Shown: one piece after another, positions 45,287 through 53,917 of the stretch
How the letters are laid out: each line of letters begins with the position of its first letter
How positions within the stretch are numbered: position 1 is the stretch's first letter
NCBI GenBank assembly: GCA_002787775.1
Contig: PCUW01000028.1
Coordinates: forward strand, 101,653 to 165,652
DNA from: Bdellovibrionales bacterium CG12_big_fil_rev_8_21_14_0_65_38_15
GTDB lineage: Bacteria > Bdellovibrionota > Bacteriovoracia > Bacteriovoracales > Bacteriovoracaceae
Direction of reading: 5' to 3'
DNA: 64,000 nt
The notes under the pieces: generated by a model
Seen by the model: the letters and a program-made list of their open reading frames with translations, nothing else
What the model was told of the DNA's origin: nothing
The model's database searches: none
Made by a program: the position numbers and the translations under genes

Positions 45287-45601
45287 ATGGCTAAAAATAT
45301 GAACAACTTGTTAAAGCAAGCTCAACAAATGCAACAGAAAATGGCTACGCTGCAAAAAGAGTTAGAAACACGTGAGTTAGAGGTTTCTGCTGGTGGCGGA
45401 ATGGTTAAAATTAAAATTACTGGCAAGCAAGAGCTATTAAGCATCAAAATTGATAAGGAATGTGTTGATCCTAATGATGTTTCTACACTTGAAGAGCTTG
45501 TGCTTACGGCCGTGAATCAAGCGGTAAAAGAATCTCAAACAATGGTTTCTTCTGCGATGTCAAAAGTAACTGGCGGGCTTTCAATTCCAGGTATGTTTTA
45601 G
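45287..45601 (+). CDS. ybaB: Nucleoid-associated protein YbaB/EbfC
   Basis: The 104-residue product begins with a coiled region (MNNLLKQAQQMQQKMATLQKELE) given here only by its ends MNNLL and KELE. It continues with VSAGGGMVKIKITGKQELLSI, the YbaB signature. This small dimeric protein binds DNA. It starts one base after the dnaX stop behind GGAG, and recR follows after nine bases. Confidence 0.94.
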   Translation: MAKNMNNLLKQAQQMQQKMATLQKELETRELEVSAGGGMVKIKITGKQELLSIKIDKECVDPNDVSTLEELVLTAVNQAVKESQTMVSSAMSKVTGGLSIPGMF

Positions 45602-45610
45602 GGTTTTAAA

Positions 45611-46204
45611 TTGAATTATCCAGAAAAAATTATCTCAAGCGTTGAACACTTTCGAAAGATTCCAGGAATTGGTGAAAAGACTGCTTTTCGCCAAGTTCTT
45701 GGACTTGCGAAGTGGAGAAGTGAAGACCTTATTAGTTTCGGTAGGGCCATGCAAGAACTCGCCTCACTAGAATATTGCAAAGAATGCGGCTTATTCAGTG
45801 AGGGTGATTTGTGTGATGTATGTAAAAGAAGTGAACGTATCTCAACCGGAGTTATCTGTGTTGTAGAGTCACTTTCAGACTGCTTAGCTGTTGAAAAAAG
45901 CGGTCAATTTAGAGGCCTTTACCATGTTCTTGGAGGAGTGCTTAATCCCCTCTCTGGTATTGGTCCAGATGAAATTGGTATTCCAAGACTGGTAGCACGA
46001 GTAAAAAGACTAGAGATTAAAACATTAATTCTCGCTATAAATCCTTCAATTGAAGGTGATGCCACAAGCTCTTATATTCGCCAAGAATTACCAAGCGAAG
46101 TAAGCGCGGAGAGAATTGGTTTTGGGATGCCAATGGGTGGCGCCCTTGAGTACCTAGACTCAATGACAATATCTAAAGCTCTTGAAAATAGAAAAAGGAT
46201 ATAG
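45611..46204 (+). CDS. recR: Recombination protein RecR
   Basis: RecR forms a ring that loads RecA on gapped DNA with RecO. The 197-residue product has an N-terminal HhH (RKIPGIGEKTAFR), a four-Cys zinc finger (CKECGLFSEGDLCDVC) and a Toprim domain (ICVVES, then LAINPSIEGDAT). The start is TTG 45611. Length and gene order are standard. Confidence 0.95.
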   Translation: MNYPEKIISSVEHFRKIPGIGEKTAFRQVLGLAKWRSEDLISFGRAMQELASLEYCKECGLFSEGDLCDVCKRSERISTGVICVVESLSDCLAVEKSGQFRGLYHVLGGVLNPLSGIGPDEIGIPRLVARVKRLEIKTLILAINPSIEGDATSSYIRQELPSEVSAERIGFGMPMGGALEYLDSMTISKALENRKRI

Positions 46205-46209
46205 AGACT

Positions 46210-46701
46210 ATGGCCGAAAACTTACAAGATGCTATCGCAGATATTGTAAAATCATTAACAATCCCAACTCGCATTGAAAAACATCATGTTTTAATTTCGA
46301 ATAGAGATGGAGTTTGCTTATATTCAAATAAAGCTAATGAGCTCAATATTTCGATGAGCGCTCTTTTGGGTGGGGTTTGGCAAGCTTCCCAAGCACTTAT
46401 TGAGTTAAACCAATTCAAATCTCATAACGAAGTTAAACTCGGTTTTGATGACGGAGAAAATGGTTTTTGTATGGTTCGTATCGATATTGCGAAACGTCCA
46501 TGTTATGCCTGCATCGTTTTTGAAAAAGAAATGGCACCGGGTGCGATCAGAACTCAGCTTAAACTTTGGTGTGATAAAATTGCAGATGAATTAAAACTGT
46601 GGCAACCACCGGCCCATAGAAATGGTTATTTATTTAAAGACGTTACAGATGAAGAAATTGACCGTCTATTTGGTTTTGGGAGTAAAGAATGTCTTTCGTA
46701 A
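46210..46701 (+). CDS. mglB: Roadblock/LC7 protein, MglB-like
   Basis: The 163-residue product looks like a Roadblock/LC7-type regulator (KHHVLISNRDGVCLYSNK, then a central helix LLGGVWQASQALIEL). Its gene overlaps mglA by 13 bases. MglB is the GTPase-activating partner of MglA in Myxococcus, where the gene order is the same. Assignment rests on fold and neighbour, and its GAP activity is inferred. Confidence 0.75.
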   Translation: MAENLQDAIADIVKSLTIPTRIEKHHVLISNRDGVCLYSNKANELNISMSALLGGVWQASQALIELNQFKSHNEVKLGFDDGENGFCMVRIDIAKRPCYACIVFEKEMAPGAIRTQLKLWCDKIADELKLWQPPAHRNGYLFKDVTDEEIDRLFGFGSKECLS

Positions 46702-47279
46702 ACTACCAACGTAAAGAGATAAACTGTAAAATCGTTTATTACGGTCCAGGTTTGGGCGGTAAAACGACTAATATTCAACATGTCTACAAAAAGACAAGTG
46801 GCACTAGTCGCGGCCAGATGATTACACTTAATACTGAAAATGAACGAACCTTGTTTTTTGATTTCTTGCCACTTGAGCTTGGTGAAATAAGAGGCTTTAA
46901 AACAAGGTTTCATCTTTACACAGTCCCTGGTCAGGTTTTTTATGAATCAAGCCGAAAACTAATTTTAAGAGGCGTAGACGGTGTCGTGTTTGTGGCAGAC
47001 AGTCAGGTCGAGAAAATGGAAGCCAATCAAGAAAGCCTTAAAGGTCTTGAACAAAATCTAATTTTCCAGGGCCATGATTTAGAAAAAATTCCTCTGGTCA
47101 TGCAATGGAATAAAAGAGACTTGCCAAATGTTACAGCTGTTGAAGATTTAGAAAGAACACTAAACCCAAGAAATGTTCCATCTTTTGAAGCTTCTGCTGT
47201 TCAAGGCGATGGAGTATTTGAGACGTTGAAAATGGTGAGTAAGCTTGTGCTAATGAATTTAAAGGGCGGCTTAAGTTAG
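46689..47279 (+). CDS. mglA: Polarity/gliding GTPase MglA
   Basis: MglA is a Ras-like GTPase that sets cell polarity and gliding direction. The 196-residue product has G1 GPGLGGKTT (residues 19-27), the switch region and G3 YTVPGQVFY, and G4 WNKRD. The Pro in place of Asp in G3 is typical of the family. It is in the operon dnaX-ybaB-recR-mglB-mglA, and its end overlaps the convergent gene by nine bases. Predatory Bdellovibrio uses MglA for prey entry. Confidence 0.94.
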   Translation: MSFVNYQRKEINCKIVYYGPGLGGKTTNIQHVYKKTSGTSRGQMITLNTENERTLFFDFLPLELGEIRGFKTRFHLYTVPGQVFYESSRKLILRGVDGVVFVADSQVEKMEANQESLKGLEQNLIFQGHDLEKIPLVMQWNKRDLPNVTAVEDLERTLNPRNVPSFEASAVQGDGVFETLKMVSKLVLMNLKGGLS

Positions 47280-48473
47280 ATGACCTTTCAGGTTTAGGAA
47301 AATGACTAAGGCTTCTAGCAAAGCTTCTTGAGGATATTCTGACGATCTTGTTCCAACCAGATGATGTCCATCCGTTATGCCCAAATTATAAGAATTAAAA
47401 AATGAGGGAAATTGAGCAAACTGTACGTCAACGACACCATCGTTGGGATGCTTGCTTTGAAATAACAGTTTCGTAAGCATCATCCAGACATGTGACTCAT
47501 TCCATTTTGCCTGAAAACCTAACGCCGAATAGAAAATGTCTTTTGGTAACTTGTCGTGATTTCGAAAAAACCAAGAATGTCGAACATCGCTTCTAAGCGA
47601 ATTTTGTAGTCCTTGAATAAAGAGATCCTTGCCTTGATCTAAAAATTGATAAAGCTTAAATCTAGAAAAAGATGTTAGAAGCTTAATGATCTTGTTGTTA
47701 GGGTGATTAGTCCCCATGATTGGAGTGGCAATTGTTGATAGACCAATAATATTTGTATTTTCTTTAAAATATGAACGAAGAAAGTGAAGAGCATCAACTC
47801 CACCTTTTGAATAACCGATTAGCCATATTTTTTCATCTGGTTCGGTGATATCTTGAAGTTGCTTGTTGATAAGTTCAGCATTAAAACGTGAGCTCTTTGT
47901 TCCTGTAACATTGATCGTACTAAAGGAAAGATCATAATTATTCTTTAGATATTCAGCACCACGTTCAAATGCAGCGGTTGAAAAAATCTCATTGAAAACA
48001 CCAGAGATCAAAACAAGTCTAATTTTAGAATTGAGTGTTGGCATTTTTGAAATAGATTTATAGCCAGGATTCATGTGGCGATGGCGCCTTTCACTTAAAA
48101 GGACTCTAAAAAGATGCGCATCTGAATAGCTTGATAATACTAGCTCATCTCTATCATTGATTTGATTAAGAATATCGATGGTGACCTGGTCATTTTCACT
48201 AAATCCAGCATTTTCAACAAGGCGTAAAAGTGAAAATAAAAGTTCAATTGATGACTTACTAACCCAGACCCCTGAATTGAACATATTTTTAAGAAGATTG
48301 GCGAGATTAATGGGAGAAGGTTTATTCAAAAACAAATGAAGTGAATCAAGAATCTCATTTTTAGAAGTATTGGCGGCCTTCTTAATTCTAAAGCTACGAC
48401 GCTGCCCTTTTAGTAGATAATTACTAAATTTGGCTTCAATCTCTCTTTTCTTTAAAAAGATTGGGTCTATCAT
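47271..48473 (-). CDS. Putative alpha/beta-hydrolase (lipase-like)
   Basis: The 400-residue product has a GxSxG nucleophile motif (IWLIGYSKGGVDALHFL) and a following GLSTIATPIMGTNHP segment, typical of PGAP1/lipase-like hydrolases. A later DGVVDVQFAQFP and DGHHL fit the Asp and His of the triad. The first 130 residues are helical and unrecognised. No signal peptide is seen. It converges on mglA. Substrate unknown. Confidence 0.7.
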   Translation of the reverse strand: MIDPIFLKKREIEAKFSNYLLKGQRRSFRIKKAANTSKNEILDSLHLFLNKPSPINLANLLKNMFNSGVWVSKSSIELLFSLLRLVENAGFSENDQVTIDILNQINDRDELVLSSYSDAHLFRVLLSERRHRHMNPGYKSISKMPTLNSKIRLVLISGVFNEIFSTAAFERGAEYLKNNYDLSFSTINVTGTKSSRFNAELINKQLQDITEPDEKIWLIGYSKGGVDALHFLRSYFKENTNIIGLSTIATPIMGTNHPNNKIIKLLTSFSRFKLYQFLDQGKDLFIQGLQNSLRSDVRHSWFFRNHDKLPKDIFYSALGFQAKWNESHVWMMLTKLLFQSKHPNDGVVDVQFAQFPSFFNSYNLGITDGHHLVGTRSSEYPQEALLEALVIFLNLKGHLT

Positions 48474-48544
48474 TACTTCCTCATTTATCCCGAAAAGTGT
48501 AAAATTTTTCCACGAACGATTAAGACATGCAAGGTGGAGTCTAA
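48474..48544. promoter_or_regulatory. Divergent region before mtnP and the dcw genes
   Basis: Seventy-one bases separate the hydrolase gene and mtnP. It holds the mtnP ribosome-binding site (GGTGGAG). The main promoter of the downstream cluster is probably here, but no hexamer pair is convincing. Confidence 0.35.
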
Positions 48545-49387
48545 ATGAATATTTCTCTAGGAATAATAGGTGGTTCTGGCGTTTATGAGCTACCGGAGCT
48601 CAAGGTAATTGAAGAAATTAAGGTCAATACGCCGTTTGGTTCACCAAGCTCAGAGATAATTATCGGTGAAATTGACGGACATAGGGCGTGTTTTTTACCG
48701 CGTCATGGTAAGCATCACCAATTAACACCAAGTGAAGTGAATTATCGTGCAAACATATTTGCTTTAAAGTCACTGGGCGTTAAAAATATTGTCAGCGTTT
48801 CAGCCGTTGGCTCCCTTAAAGAAGAATTCCCACCAGAAAAATTTGTTTTACCAGAACAGTTCATCGATTGGACCAAAGGTAAGCGTGAAAGAACATTTTT
48901 TGGAGAAGGTGTTGTAGCTCACGTTTCAACAGCTGAACCTGTAAATTTAGAATTAAGAGAAAGAATCGCCAAGCTGTGCTTAAGTGAAAATATCGATCAT
49001 GCTAAAGGCGGAGCTTATCTTTGTATTGAAGGGCCTCAATTTTCTTCAAAGGCGGAGTCTCATATATACCGCTCTTTTGGAGCTGACGTGATTGGAATGA
49101 CAAATGTTCCTGAGTCATACTTAGCAAAAGAAGCTGCTATCGCCTACGCTACTGTCGCTATGGTAACTGATTATGATTGCTGGAAAGAAGAACACTGCAC
49201 TCTAGAAGAGATCATGAAGGTGATGAAAAATAATAACCTGAATGCAAGAAAGCTAATGTCTAAATTGGTTCCAGACTTAGTTATGAAACCTGTCGTGGTT
49301 GACGAAAATATTCTTTTTTCAATACTAACACCACAAGCGAGATGGACTGATCAGCAAAAAGAGATGATCAATGTTCTGGCACGTTAA
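48545..49387 (+). CDS. mtnP: S-methyl-5'-thioadenosine phosphorylase
   Basis: MtnP cleaves methylthioadenosine to adenine and 5-methylthioribose-1-phosphate for methionine salvage. The 280-residue product has GIIGGSGVY at the N-terminus, PRHGKHH for phosphate binding, SAVGSL, and EGPQFSSKAESHIYRS with GMTNVPES. It overlaps rsmH by one base and so is the first gene of this dcw operon, where mraZ usually sits. Confidence 0.93.
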   Translation: MNISLGIIGGSGVYELPELKVIEEIKVNTPFGSPSSEIIIGEIDGHRACFLPRHGKHHQLTPSEVNYRANIFALKSLGVKNIVSVSAVGSLKEEFPPEKFVLPEQFIDWTKGKRERTFFGEGVVAHVSTAEPVNLELRERIAKLCLSENIDHAKGGAYLCIEGPQFSSKAESHIYRSFGADVIGMTNVPESYLAKEAAIAYATVAMVTDYDCWKEEHCTLEEIMKVMKNNNLNARKLMSKLVPDLVMKPVVVDENILFSILTPQARWTDQQKEMINVLAR

Positions 49388-50343
49388 TGAGTGAATATAA
49401 ATCTCACTATTCTGTAATGAAAGAAGATGTCATTACCCATCTTGGAAAAGATAATGGGATTTATGCAGACTTAACATTTGGAGCTGGTGGACATTCACTG
49501 GCTTTGGCGAAGTTCAATGGCTCAAAAGTTTTAAGTTTTGATCAAGATCCTGAAGCCTTAGCCAATGGATTTACGTTATTTAAAGAAGAAAAGATCGAAA
49601 ACATAAAACTTGTTGATAGTAATTTTGAAAACTTTCAAACTCACGCTGATATTTTTTTAAAAGAAAATAATGCTGAGGGTTTCGACGGAATTGTCATGGA
49701 TCTTGGGGTTTCAAGTCATCACTTTGATGAAGCCTCCAGAGGATTTTCATTTCGCTTTGATGCGCCTTTGGATATGAGAATGAATCCGCGCGCCGGAATA
49801 AGTGCCGCTGAGTTTTTAAATACATCTGAAGAAGAACAAATCGCAGCAGCCTTATGGGAATACGGTGAAGAAAAGCTATCAAGAAAAATAGCTAAAAGAA
49901 TCGTTCATGATAGAAAAACTGCCCCTATAGAATCGACACTACAATTAGCTGAAATTGTTAGAAGTTGTTATCCAGCGGCCAAAAGATTTTCAAAAATTCA
50001 CCCCGCTACAAAAACCTTTCAAGCGCTTCGAATCGAAGTGAATAATGAGCTTGGAGTATTATCCGACACACTTCCTCAAGTAGCATCAAAGCTCGTCATG
50101 AACGGGCGTTTAGCCGTTATTAGTTTTCATTCTCTAGAAGATCGACTGGCTAAAATTGTATTTAAAGAGTTGGAACAACGAACGGAACTGCCCCTATATA
50201 AAACAAGTCGAAAACCTATTGTCCCATCTCCGAGTGAAATTTTTGAGAATTCTCGCAGTAGAAGTGCTAAAATGAGAGTGTTAGAAAGGATTTCTTTCAA
50301 GAGAGATAAAAATAAGTACGCTCATCTCAATGTTAAGGAGTGA
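49387..50343 (+). CDS. rsmH: 16S rRNA (cytosine-1402-N4)-methyltransferase
   Basis: The 318-residue product has YADLTFGAGGHSLAL (SAM site), VMDLGVSSHHFDEASRGFSF and DMRMNP, and near the end SFHSLEDRLAK, all typical of RsmH (MraW). It methylates the ribosomal P site and is the standard head gene of the dcw cluster. It overlaps its neighbours on both sides. Confidence 0.96.
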   Translation: MSEYKSHYSVMKEDVITHLGKDNGIYADLTFGAGGHSLALAKFNGSKVLSFDQDPEALANGFTLFKEEKIENIKLVDSNFENFQTHADIFLKENNAEGFDGIVMDLGVSSHHFDEASRGFSFRFDAPLDMRMNPRAGISAAEFLNTSEEEQIAAALWEYGEEKLSRKIAKRIVHDRKTAPIESTLQLAEIVRSCYPAAKRFSKIHPATKTFQALRIEVNNELGVLSDTLPQVASKLVMNGRLAVISFHSLEDRLAKIVFKELEQRTELPLYKTSRKPIVPSPSEIFENSRSRSAKMRVLERISFKRDKNKYAHLNVKE

Positions 50344-50348
50344 CATTT

Positions 50349-50672
50349 ATGGCGACGATAGCTAGAAAATCATCAAAAAGATCTCAAAGTCTCATCGATA
50401 AAACAAAGTCTATATTTTTTAGCTCACGCGGCTTTCCCATCATCTTAACGTTTACAGTTTTAGCCATTCTTTTTGTATTATTTAGAATGAAAACAGTAGA
50501 GCTTGATTATCAGGTCAATTTTTTAAATAAAGAAATTGATGAAGTTATTGTTGAAAATAAAGATCTTAAAGCGAGAAAAGCTAAGCTTATGTCTGTTGAT
50601 AAATTAAGGGCAATGGCCAATAAGCACGGACTTTCTCAGCCAAAGCAAAATCAAATTATCGTTGTGCCCTAG
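50349..50672 (+). CDS. ftsL: Cell division protein FtsL
   Basis: ATG 50349 is preferred because AAGGAG lies eight bases before it; GTG 50340 is in frame but overlaps that site. The 107-residue product has a basic cytoplasmic end, one membrane helix (about 27-44) and a leucine-zipper-like coil (VNFLNKEIDEVIVENKDLKARK, given here by its ends VNFLN and KARK). Size, topology and place between rsmH and ftsI identify FtsL, which bridges FtsB/FtsQ to FtsW/FtsI. Confidence 0.85.
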   Translation: MATIARKSSKRSQSLIDKTKSIFFSSRGFPIILTFTVLAILFVLFRMKTVELDYQVNFLNKEIDEVIVENKDLKARKAKLMSVDKLRAMANKHGLSQPKQNQIIVVP

Positions 50673-50687
50673 GATGGAGTAAGCGAA

Positions 50688-52586
50688 ATGCAATTAAAAC
50701 GAAGAGTCATCATTGTCTTTAGTATTTTATGTTTTGCATTTCTTGCAGTCATGATTAAGGCATTCAAAGTCCAAGTGATTGACCGCGAAGCCCTATTAAC
50801 TAAAAGTAGAAATCAAGTTTTTAGAGAATTAACAGTTTACCCGAAAAGAGGTCATATTTTAGACCGAAGTGGTCATCCGTTAGCAATCAATGTTCAAACC
50901 TACTCTCTCTTTACGATTCCAAAGCAATTAGATGGAGATTTTTCAGTCTATAAAGAACTAGCAAGGATTGTTCCGACACTACCCTACGCCAGAATAAAGC
51001 AAAGAGTTAAAAATAGAGAAAGGTACACTTGGCTTGCGAGAAAAATAAGACTTGAAGATGAACAAGTAGAAAAAGTTAAAAAGCTAAAAGGTATTTATAT
51101 AGAAGCTGTTCCTAAAAGAATTTATCCAAATGCGACGTTACTTGCACAGGTTTTGGGTTTCGTTGGAATCGATAACTCTGGACTGTCGGGAGTTGAGTAT
51201 GAGTTTGATAAAAAACTTAGAGGCGAGCCAACTGTTTTAAAATATATTAAAGATGCAAAAGGTCGTCCTATTAAATTTGAAAGTACGAGTCCTCAAAAAG
51301 AATCTCACGATATCAATCTAACTATTGATAAAGACCTTCAGGCCATAGCTGAAAAATCATTAAAAGACGCCGTAGATCACCATGGTGCAAAAGGTGGAGG
51401 AGTTGGTGTTATTGATGCTAACACGGGTGAAATCCTAGCAATGGCAAATTATCCAACTTATGACCCCAACAAGCTGCGCTCAGATGATTCTTCATATAGA
51501 AAACTATCTTTCGTAAACTCGCCAATCGAGCCTGGCTCAATATTTAAAATTTTTACAGTGGCTTCAGCTTTAGAAAACAATATCGCAAAACCAGAAACAA
51601 ATTATTACTGTGAACAAGGTAAAATGATTATTGATGGCCATGTTGTAACGGAATCAGATTCTAGAAAAAAATATGAATGGCTTTCGGTTACAGACATCAT
51701 AAAGGACAGCTCAAACATCGGAACAACGAAAATAGCATTTGATTTAACCTATCCAAGACTTAAAAAGACAATAAAAGATTTTGGCTTTGGAGAAAAAACG
51801 GGTCTTAAGTTGCCGGGTGAATCTAGAGGAATTTTTTCTGATCAAGAAAACGTTAGCACTATAAGACTTTCAAATATTAGTTTTGGCCAAGGCATTGCCA
51901 CAACTGGAATACAAATTCTTGCAGCGTACGCGGCCATTGCAAATGGTGGTGAATACGTGGTTCCAAGGATAATAAAAGACGATAAACAGCCAATCATTAA
52001 AAAACGCATCATTAGCCAAAAAACTGCGGAAGAATTAACAAATATGCTAGTTCAAGCAGTAGAAAATGGAACAGGTGATAACGCTAGGATTCCATATTTT
52101 AAAATAGCGGGTAAAACGAGCACGGCTCAAAGGCCAGATAGTCGTGGAAGCTATTCCGGTTATATTCCTGGCTTTGTAGGTTTTCCTCTAAATGTTGATA
52201 ATAGATTCGTTGTTTATGCCTACGTCGATGATCCAAAAGAAAATGGTTACTACGGAAACCAAGCAGCTGCACCGATCTTTAAAAAAGTCACACAGTATAT
52301 ACTCTACAAAAATAAAGATTTTGATCGCATAGCTGAGGACGACGAGTCGGCAAAAAAACATGAAGCATTTGATACAGTAAAAACGGTAAGTTCATCAGCG
52401 AGAATCATTCAGGGAGCGGTTCCTGATTTTATCGGCTTAGATCGAAGATCGGTTGTAAGTCTCGCTGAAAAAGTTGGTATAGATATTGTTCATCGTGGAA
52501 TAGGTGTTGTGAGTGAACAAAGTCCGACTCCAGGCAGCCAAGTTGCAGGCCCTGTTAAGCTGATCTATTCACCGCCAAAATTATGA
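50688..52586 (+). CDS. ftsI: Septal peptidoglycan transpeptidase FtsI (PBP3) with PASTA domain
   Basis: FtsI cross-links septal peptidoglycan. The 632-residue product has one N-terminal membrane helix, a dimerisation domain and a transpeptidase domain with S284-x-x-K287 (PGSIFK), S341-S-N343 and K476-T-S-T. The KTGT box reads KTST, a tolerated variant. A PASTA-like domain at about 570-632 (VPDFIGLDRRSVVSLAEK) is unlike E. coli FtsI and like SpoVD-type enzymes. It overlaps murE by four bases. Confidence 0.93.
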   Translation: MQLKRRVIIVFSILCFAFLAVMIKAFKVQVIDREALLTKSRNQVFRELTVYPKRGHILDRSGHPLAINVQTYSLFTIPKQLDGDFSVYKELARIVPTLPYARIKQRVKNRERYTWLARKIRLEDEQVEKVKKLKGIYIEAVPKRIYPNATLLAQVLGFVGIDNSGLSGVEYEFDKKLRGEPTVLKYIKDAKGRPIKFESTSPQKESHDINLTIDKDLQAIAEKSLKDAVDHHGAKGGGVGVIDANTGEILAMANYPTYDPNKLRSDDSSYRKLSFVNSPIEPGSIFKIFTVASALENNIAKPETNYYCEQGKMIIDGHVVTESDSRKKYEWLSVTDIIKDSSNIGTTKIAFDLTYPRLKKTIKDFGFGEKTGLKLPGESRGIFSDQENVSTIRLSNISFGQGIATTGIQILAAYAAIANGGEYVVPRIIKDDKQPIIKKRIISQKTAEELTNMLVQAVENGTGDNARIPYFKIAGKTSTAQRPDSRGSYSGYIPGFVGFPLNVDNRFVVYAYVDDPKENGYYGNQAAAPIFKKVTQYILYKNKDFDRIAEDDESAKKHEAFDTVKTVSSSARIIQGAVPDFIGLDRRSVVSLAEKVGIDIVHRGIGVVSEQSPTPGSQVAGPVKLIYSPPKL

Positions 52587-53917
52587 GCCTCAACCAATTA
52601 TTAGAACAACTAAACTCTTTAAATATAAGTGGCATAAGTTCACAACTAGATAAATGTGAAGAAAATGAAGTTGTTTTCTATAATTTAAAAAATAATGAAA
52701 AAGCACTAATCGCATTTGAAGAAAGATTAAAGCAATCTAAAGCAAAAATAATTGTCGTCAATAATACTTTTAATGGAAGTGACTCTCGAGTTATCACTTT
52801 TAAAAATGAAGAATTTCAAACCTTTCTGTTTTCCCTTTTAGATCATTATTATCCAGTGCCTGAAAAAAAATATATTGGAATTACAGGCACTAACGGGAAA
52901 ACATCATGTGTTCATCATTTAGCACAACTCTTGCATCAAAATAATAAAAATGTGCTAACCATTGGAACACTTGGAATTCTATTGAATTTTAAGCAAGCTG
53001 AGGACTTTGGTCTAACAACGCCAGGCCTATGTGAACTTAGAAAAACTCTTTTTAAGCATCAACACAATTACGACTATTGCCTTATGGAAGTTTCAAGTCA
53101 CTCACTTGATCAAGACCGAATTCATGGCATTACATTCGAGGCCGTTGGTTGGACAAATTTAACGCAGGACCATCTCGATTATCATCAAACAATGGAAAAA
53201 TATTTCGATGCAAAACTGAAAATAAGAAATTATTTAAAAAACAATGGAAAATTATTTATCAGTGAAAAAAACGTTTTTAATAAAATAAAAAATAGAGAAA
53301 ATATAGAAATGGCGCAAAACTTTGATTTATCAAAAGTTAGTAAGAACTTACAAACATCTTTTGCCCTAAAGAATATAAATCTATGCCTTTCCATATTAAC
53401 AAGCCTCGGTTTGAAAATTGACTCACTTGATAAACTAACTGCTCCTTCAGGCAGATTTGAATCAGTTGAGCTTGATGGAAAAGTTGCCATTGTGGATTAT
53501 GCTCATACACCAGATGCACTTGAAAATGTTTGTCTTGGAGTAAGGAAGTCCTATAAAAATTCAAAACTCATCACTGTTTTTGGTTGTGGTGGAGATAGAG
53601 ATTCAAGCAAGAGACCAATAATGGGCCAGATCGCTCAACAGCATAGTGATCATATTGTGGTTACTTCTGATAATCCTAGAAGTGAGGAACCTCAAAATAT
53701 CATTAATGATATTTTAAAAGGTGTCGACGTCTCAAAGTCCGTTAGTATTGAAGCCGATCGTAAAAAGGCAATTCATCTGGCTTTATCTTTGGCCAATAGT
53801 GGAGATATTGTTCTTATTGCAGGTAAAGGACATGAAACTTATCAAGAAGTGAAAGGGGTAAAGACACCCTTTGATGATTTAAAGATGATTAAAAATTTTT
53901 GGGGATTAAGTTCATGA
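52583..53917 (+). CDS. murE: UDP-MurNAc-tripeptide synthetase MurE
   Basis: MurE adds the third stem-peptide residue. The 444-residue product has the ATP loop GITGTNGKTS, NLTQDHLDYHQTMEKY with the carbamylated-lysine helix YFDAK, VDYAHTPDALE, and DNPRSEEP, the motif of meso-diaminopimelate-adding enzymes. It is about 40-50 residues shorter than usual, mainly in the N-terminal domain. The ATG overlaps the ftsI stop, and its stop overlaps the murF start. Confidence 0.93.
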   Translation: MSLNQLLEQLNSLNISGISSQLDKCEENEVVFYNLKNNEKALIAFEERLKQSKAKIIVVNNTFNGSDSRVITFKNEEFQTFLFSLLDHYYPVPEKKYIGITGTNGKTSCVHHLAQLLHQNNKNVLTIGTLGILLNFKQAEDFGLTTPGLCELRKTLFKHQHNYDYCLMEVSSHSLDQDRIHGITFEAVGWTNLTQDHLDYHQTMEKYFDAKLKIRNYLKNNGKLFISEKNVFNKIKNRENIEMAQNFDLSKVSKNLQTSFALKNINLCLSILTSLGLKIDSLDKLTAPSGRFESVELDGKVAIVDYAHTPDALENVCLGVRKSYKNSKLITVFGCGGDRDSSKRPIMGQIAQQHSDHIVVTSDNPRSEEPQNIINDILKGVDVSKSVSIEADRKKAIHLALSLANSGDIVLIAGKGHETYQEVKGVKTPFDDLKMIKNFWGLSS

